From NCBI GenBank assembly GCA_028696755.1, contig JAQVGK010000021.1, positions 1-14,979 on the forward strand: a stretch of 14,979 nucleotides of DNA, in the 5' to 3' direction. Shown here one piece after another: positions 14,696 through 14,979 of the stretch. The stretch comes from Bacteroidales bacterium. GTDB lineage: Bacteria; Bacteroidota; Bacteroidia; Bacteroidales; ML635J-15. Every line of letters starts with the position of its first letter. The first letter of the stretch is position 1. Position numbers and translations under genes: made by a program. The notes below the pieces were generated by a model that saw only the letters and a list, made by a program, of their open reading frames with translations, had not been told where the DNA came from and ran no database searches.

Positions 14696-14741
14696 TTTGA
14701 CTTATTTTGTCAAAAATAACGAAATTTTCAAAAAAAACAAA
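14695..14741 (-). promoter_or_regulatory. Promoter and candidate autoregulatory operator of xre-mntA/hepT
   Basis: On the minus strand, TTTG (14741-14738), a 19-base spacer and TATTTTTG (14718-14711) form a consensus Bacteroidota promoter. A palindrome TTTTGAC-N7-GTCAAAA (14695-14701 and 14709-14715, plus-strand reading) overlaps both the -7 box and the A of the start codon. The leader would be only about 10 bases. A repressor bound here would block polymerase, which fits the XRE domain of the first gene product. Confidence 0.68.
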
Positions 14742-14756
14742 ATTTATTTTGAGTGC

Positions 14757-14841
14757 GAAGTATGAAGTTCAAAGTTGTTGCTGACACGACTCGTTTAAAA
14801 AATTTGCATCGCAAAATTTTAAAACCCTAACTTCGGACTTC
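14757..14841. repeat. GAAGT-type inverted repeat between the toxin-antitoxin promoter and the next gene
   Basis: GAAGTATGAAGTT (14757-14769) and the inverse of 14829-14841 (GAAGTCCGAAGTT) agree at 11 of 13 bases. The unit resembles the arms at 13642-13766, and the right arm ends 1 base before the neighbouring stop codon. Confidence 0.5.
14799..14821 (-). terminator. Possible hairpin terminator of the minus-strand membrane protein gene
   Basis: On the minus strand TTTGC pairs with GCAAA around a GAT loop, and after a T/T mismatch AAAA pairs with a following T-run. It begins about 20 bases after the stop of the partial gene. The stem is AT-rich, so strength is doubtful. Confidence 0.4.
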
Positions 14842-14842
14842 C

Positions 14843-14979
14843 TTACCCACTAACAACCTTCCCCGATCCATAATCCAACTGTGATCCAAACATGCTGTGT
14901 GGAATTGAATACACAAGTAATAATCCAATTACAGCAGCAAATGCAAGCCATGGACGGTCTTTCTTGAGATTCCCAAAAT
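14843..14979 (-). CDS. C-terminal end of an unidentified membrane protein (cut by the window edge)
   Basis: Forty-four codons and a stop are readable, starting at the window edge with FGNLKKDRPW, a hydrophobic segment (LAFAAVIGLLLVYSI, about residues 11-25) and a short polar tail with IPHSMFGSQLDYGSGK. A basic stretch before the segment and the tail after it suit the last membrane helix of a multi-pass permease, with Lys/Arg on the cytoplasmic side. I cannot name the family from this piece. Codon use looks ordinary for the window. It precedes the toxin-antitoxin operon on the same strand, with a possible terminator between. Confidence 0.6.
   Translation of the reverse strand, partial: FGNLKKDRPWLAFAAVIGLLLVYSIPHSMFGSQLDYGSGKVVSG

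Overview
The window looks like chromosomal DNA from a low-GC member of the Bacteroidota, most likely Bacteroidales or a near relative. The evidence is three proteins with type IX secretion (T9SS) C-terminal sorting domains, promoters of the TTTG-N19-TAnnTTTG type, almost no Shine-Dalgarno sequences, and a gene string of NtrC-type regulator, LptE-like lipoprotein, TPR-like protein and SecG that is familiar from this group. Genus or species cannot be told.

Region 1 (1-2860) is accessory. It holds an N-terminal scrap of an MBOAT/AlgI-type O-acyltransferase, a secreted calcineurin-fold metallophosphoesterase with two altered metal motifs, and a convergent T9SS-exported beta-propeller protein whose stop codon overlaps that of the phosphoesterase. 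Region 2 (3078-7972) is a tandem pair of large paralogous T9SS-exported surface proteins of about 810-820 residues, 2 bases apart, each built as jelly-roll-like domain, three repeats, second jelly-roll-like domain, sorting domain.

Region 3 (7993-11670) is a tight envelope-biogenesis operon behind an excellent vegetative promoter: a sigma-54 activator without a sensor domain and with a GSFTSA loop in place of GAFTGA, an LptE-like lipoprotein, an acidic repeat protein with a TPR-like end, and SecG. A hairpin terminator closes it.

Region 4 (11620-12293) is about 670 bp without genes, full of nested palindromes and repeated motifs: a CTGTCAG composite element, three CACTG-N7-CGAAGTG motifs and a 114-bp long inverted repeat. 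A solo glycosyltransferase gene follows (12339-13637). A second copy of the CTGTCAG composite element lies just behind it, nested inside a GAAGTC-type inverted repeat.

Region 5 (13642-14841) is a minus-strand HEPN/MNT toxin-antitoxin module. The antitoxin nucleotidyltransferase is fused to an N-terminal XRE helix-turn-helix, and a palindrome overlapping its promoter and start codon is a good candidate autoregulatory operator. Inverted repeats of GAAGT type bracket the module, each abutting a neighbouring stop codon, as expected of a mobile cassette. The window ends inside a minus-strand membrane protein gene (14843-14979).

The best candidates for something under-described are the XRE-MntA/HepT cassette with its operator and bracketing repeats, the repeat-rich DNA around the glycosyltransferase, and the selected 12-residue repeat motif in the protein between LptE and SecG. 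No CRISPR array, tRNA, rRNA or transposase gene was seen.
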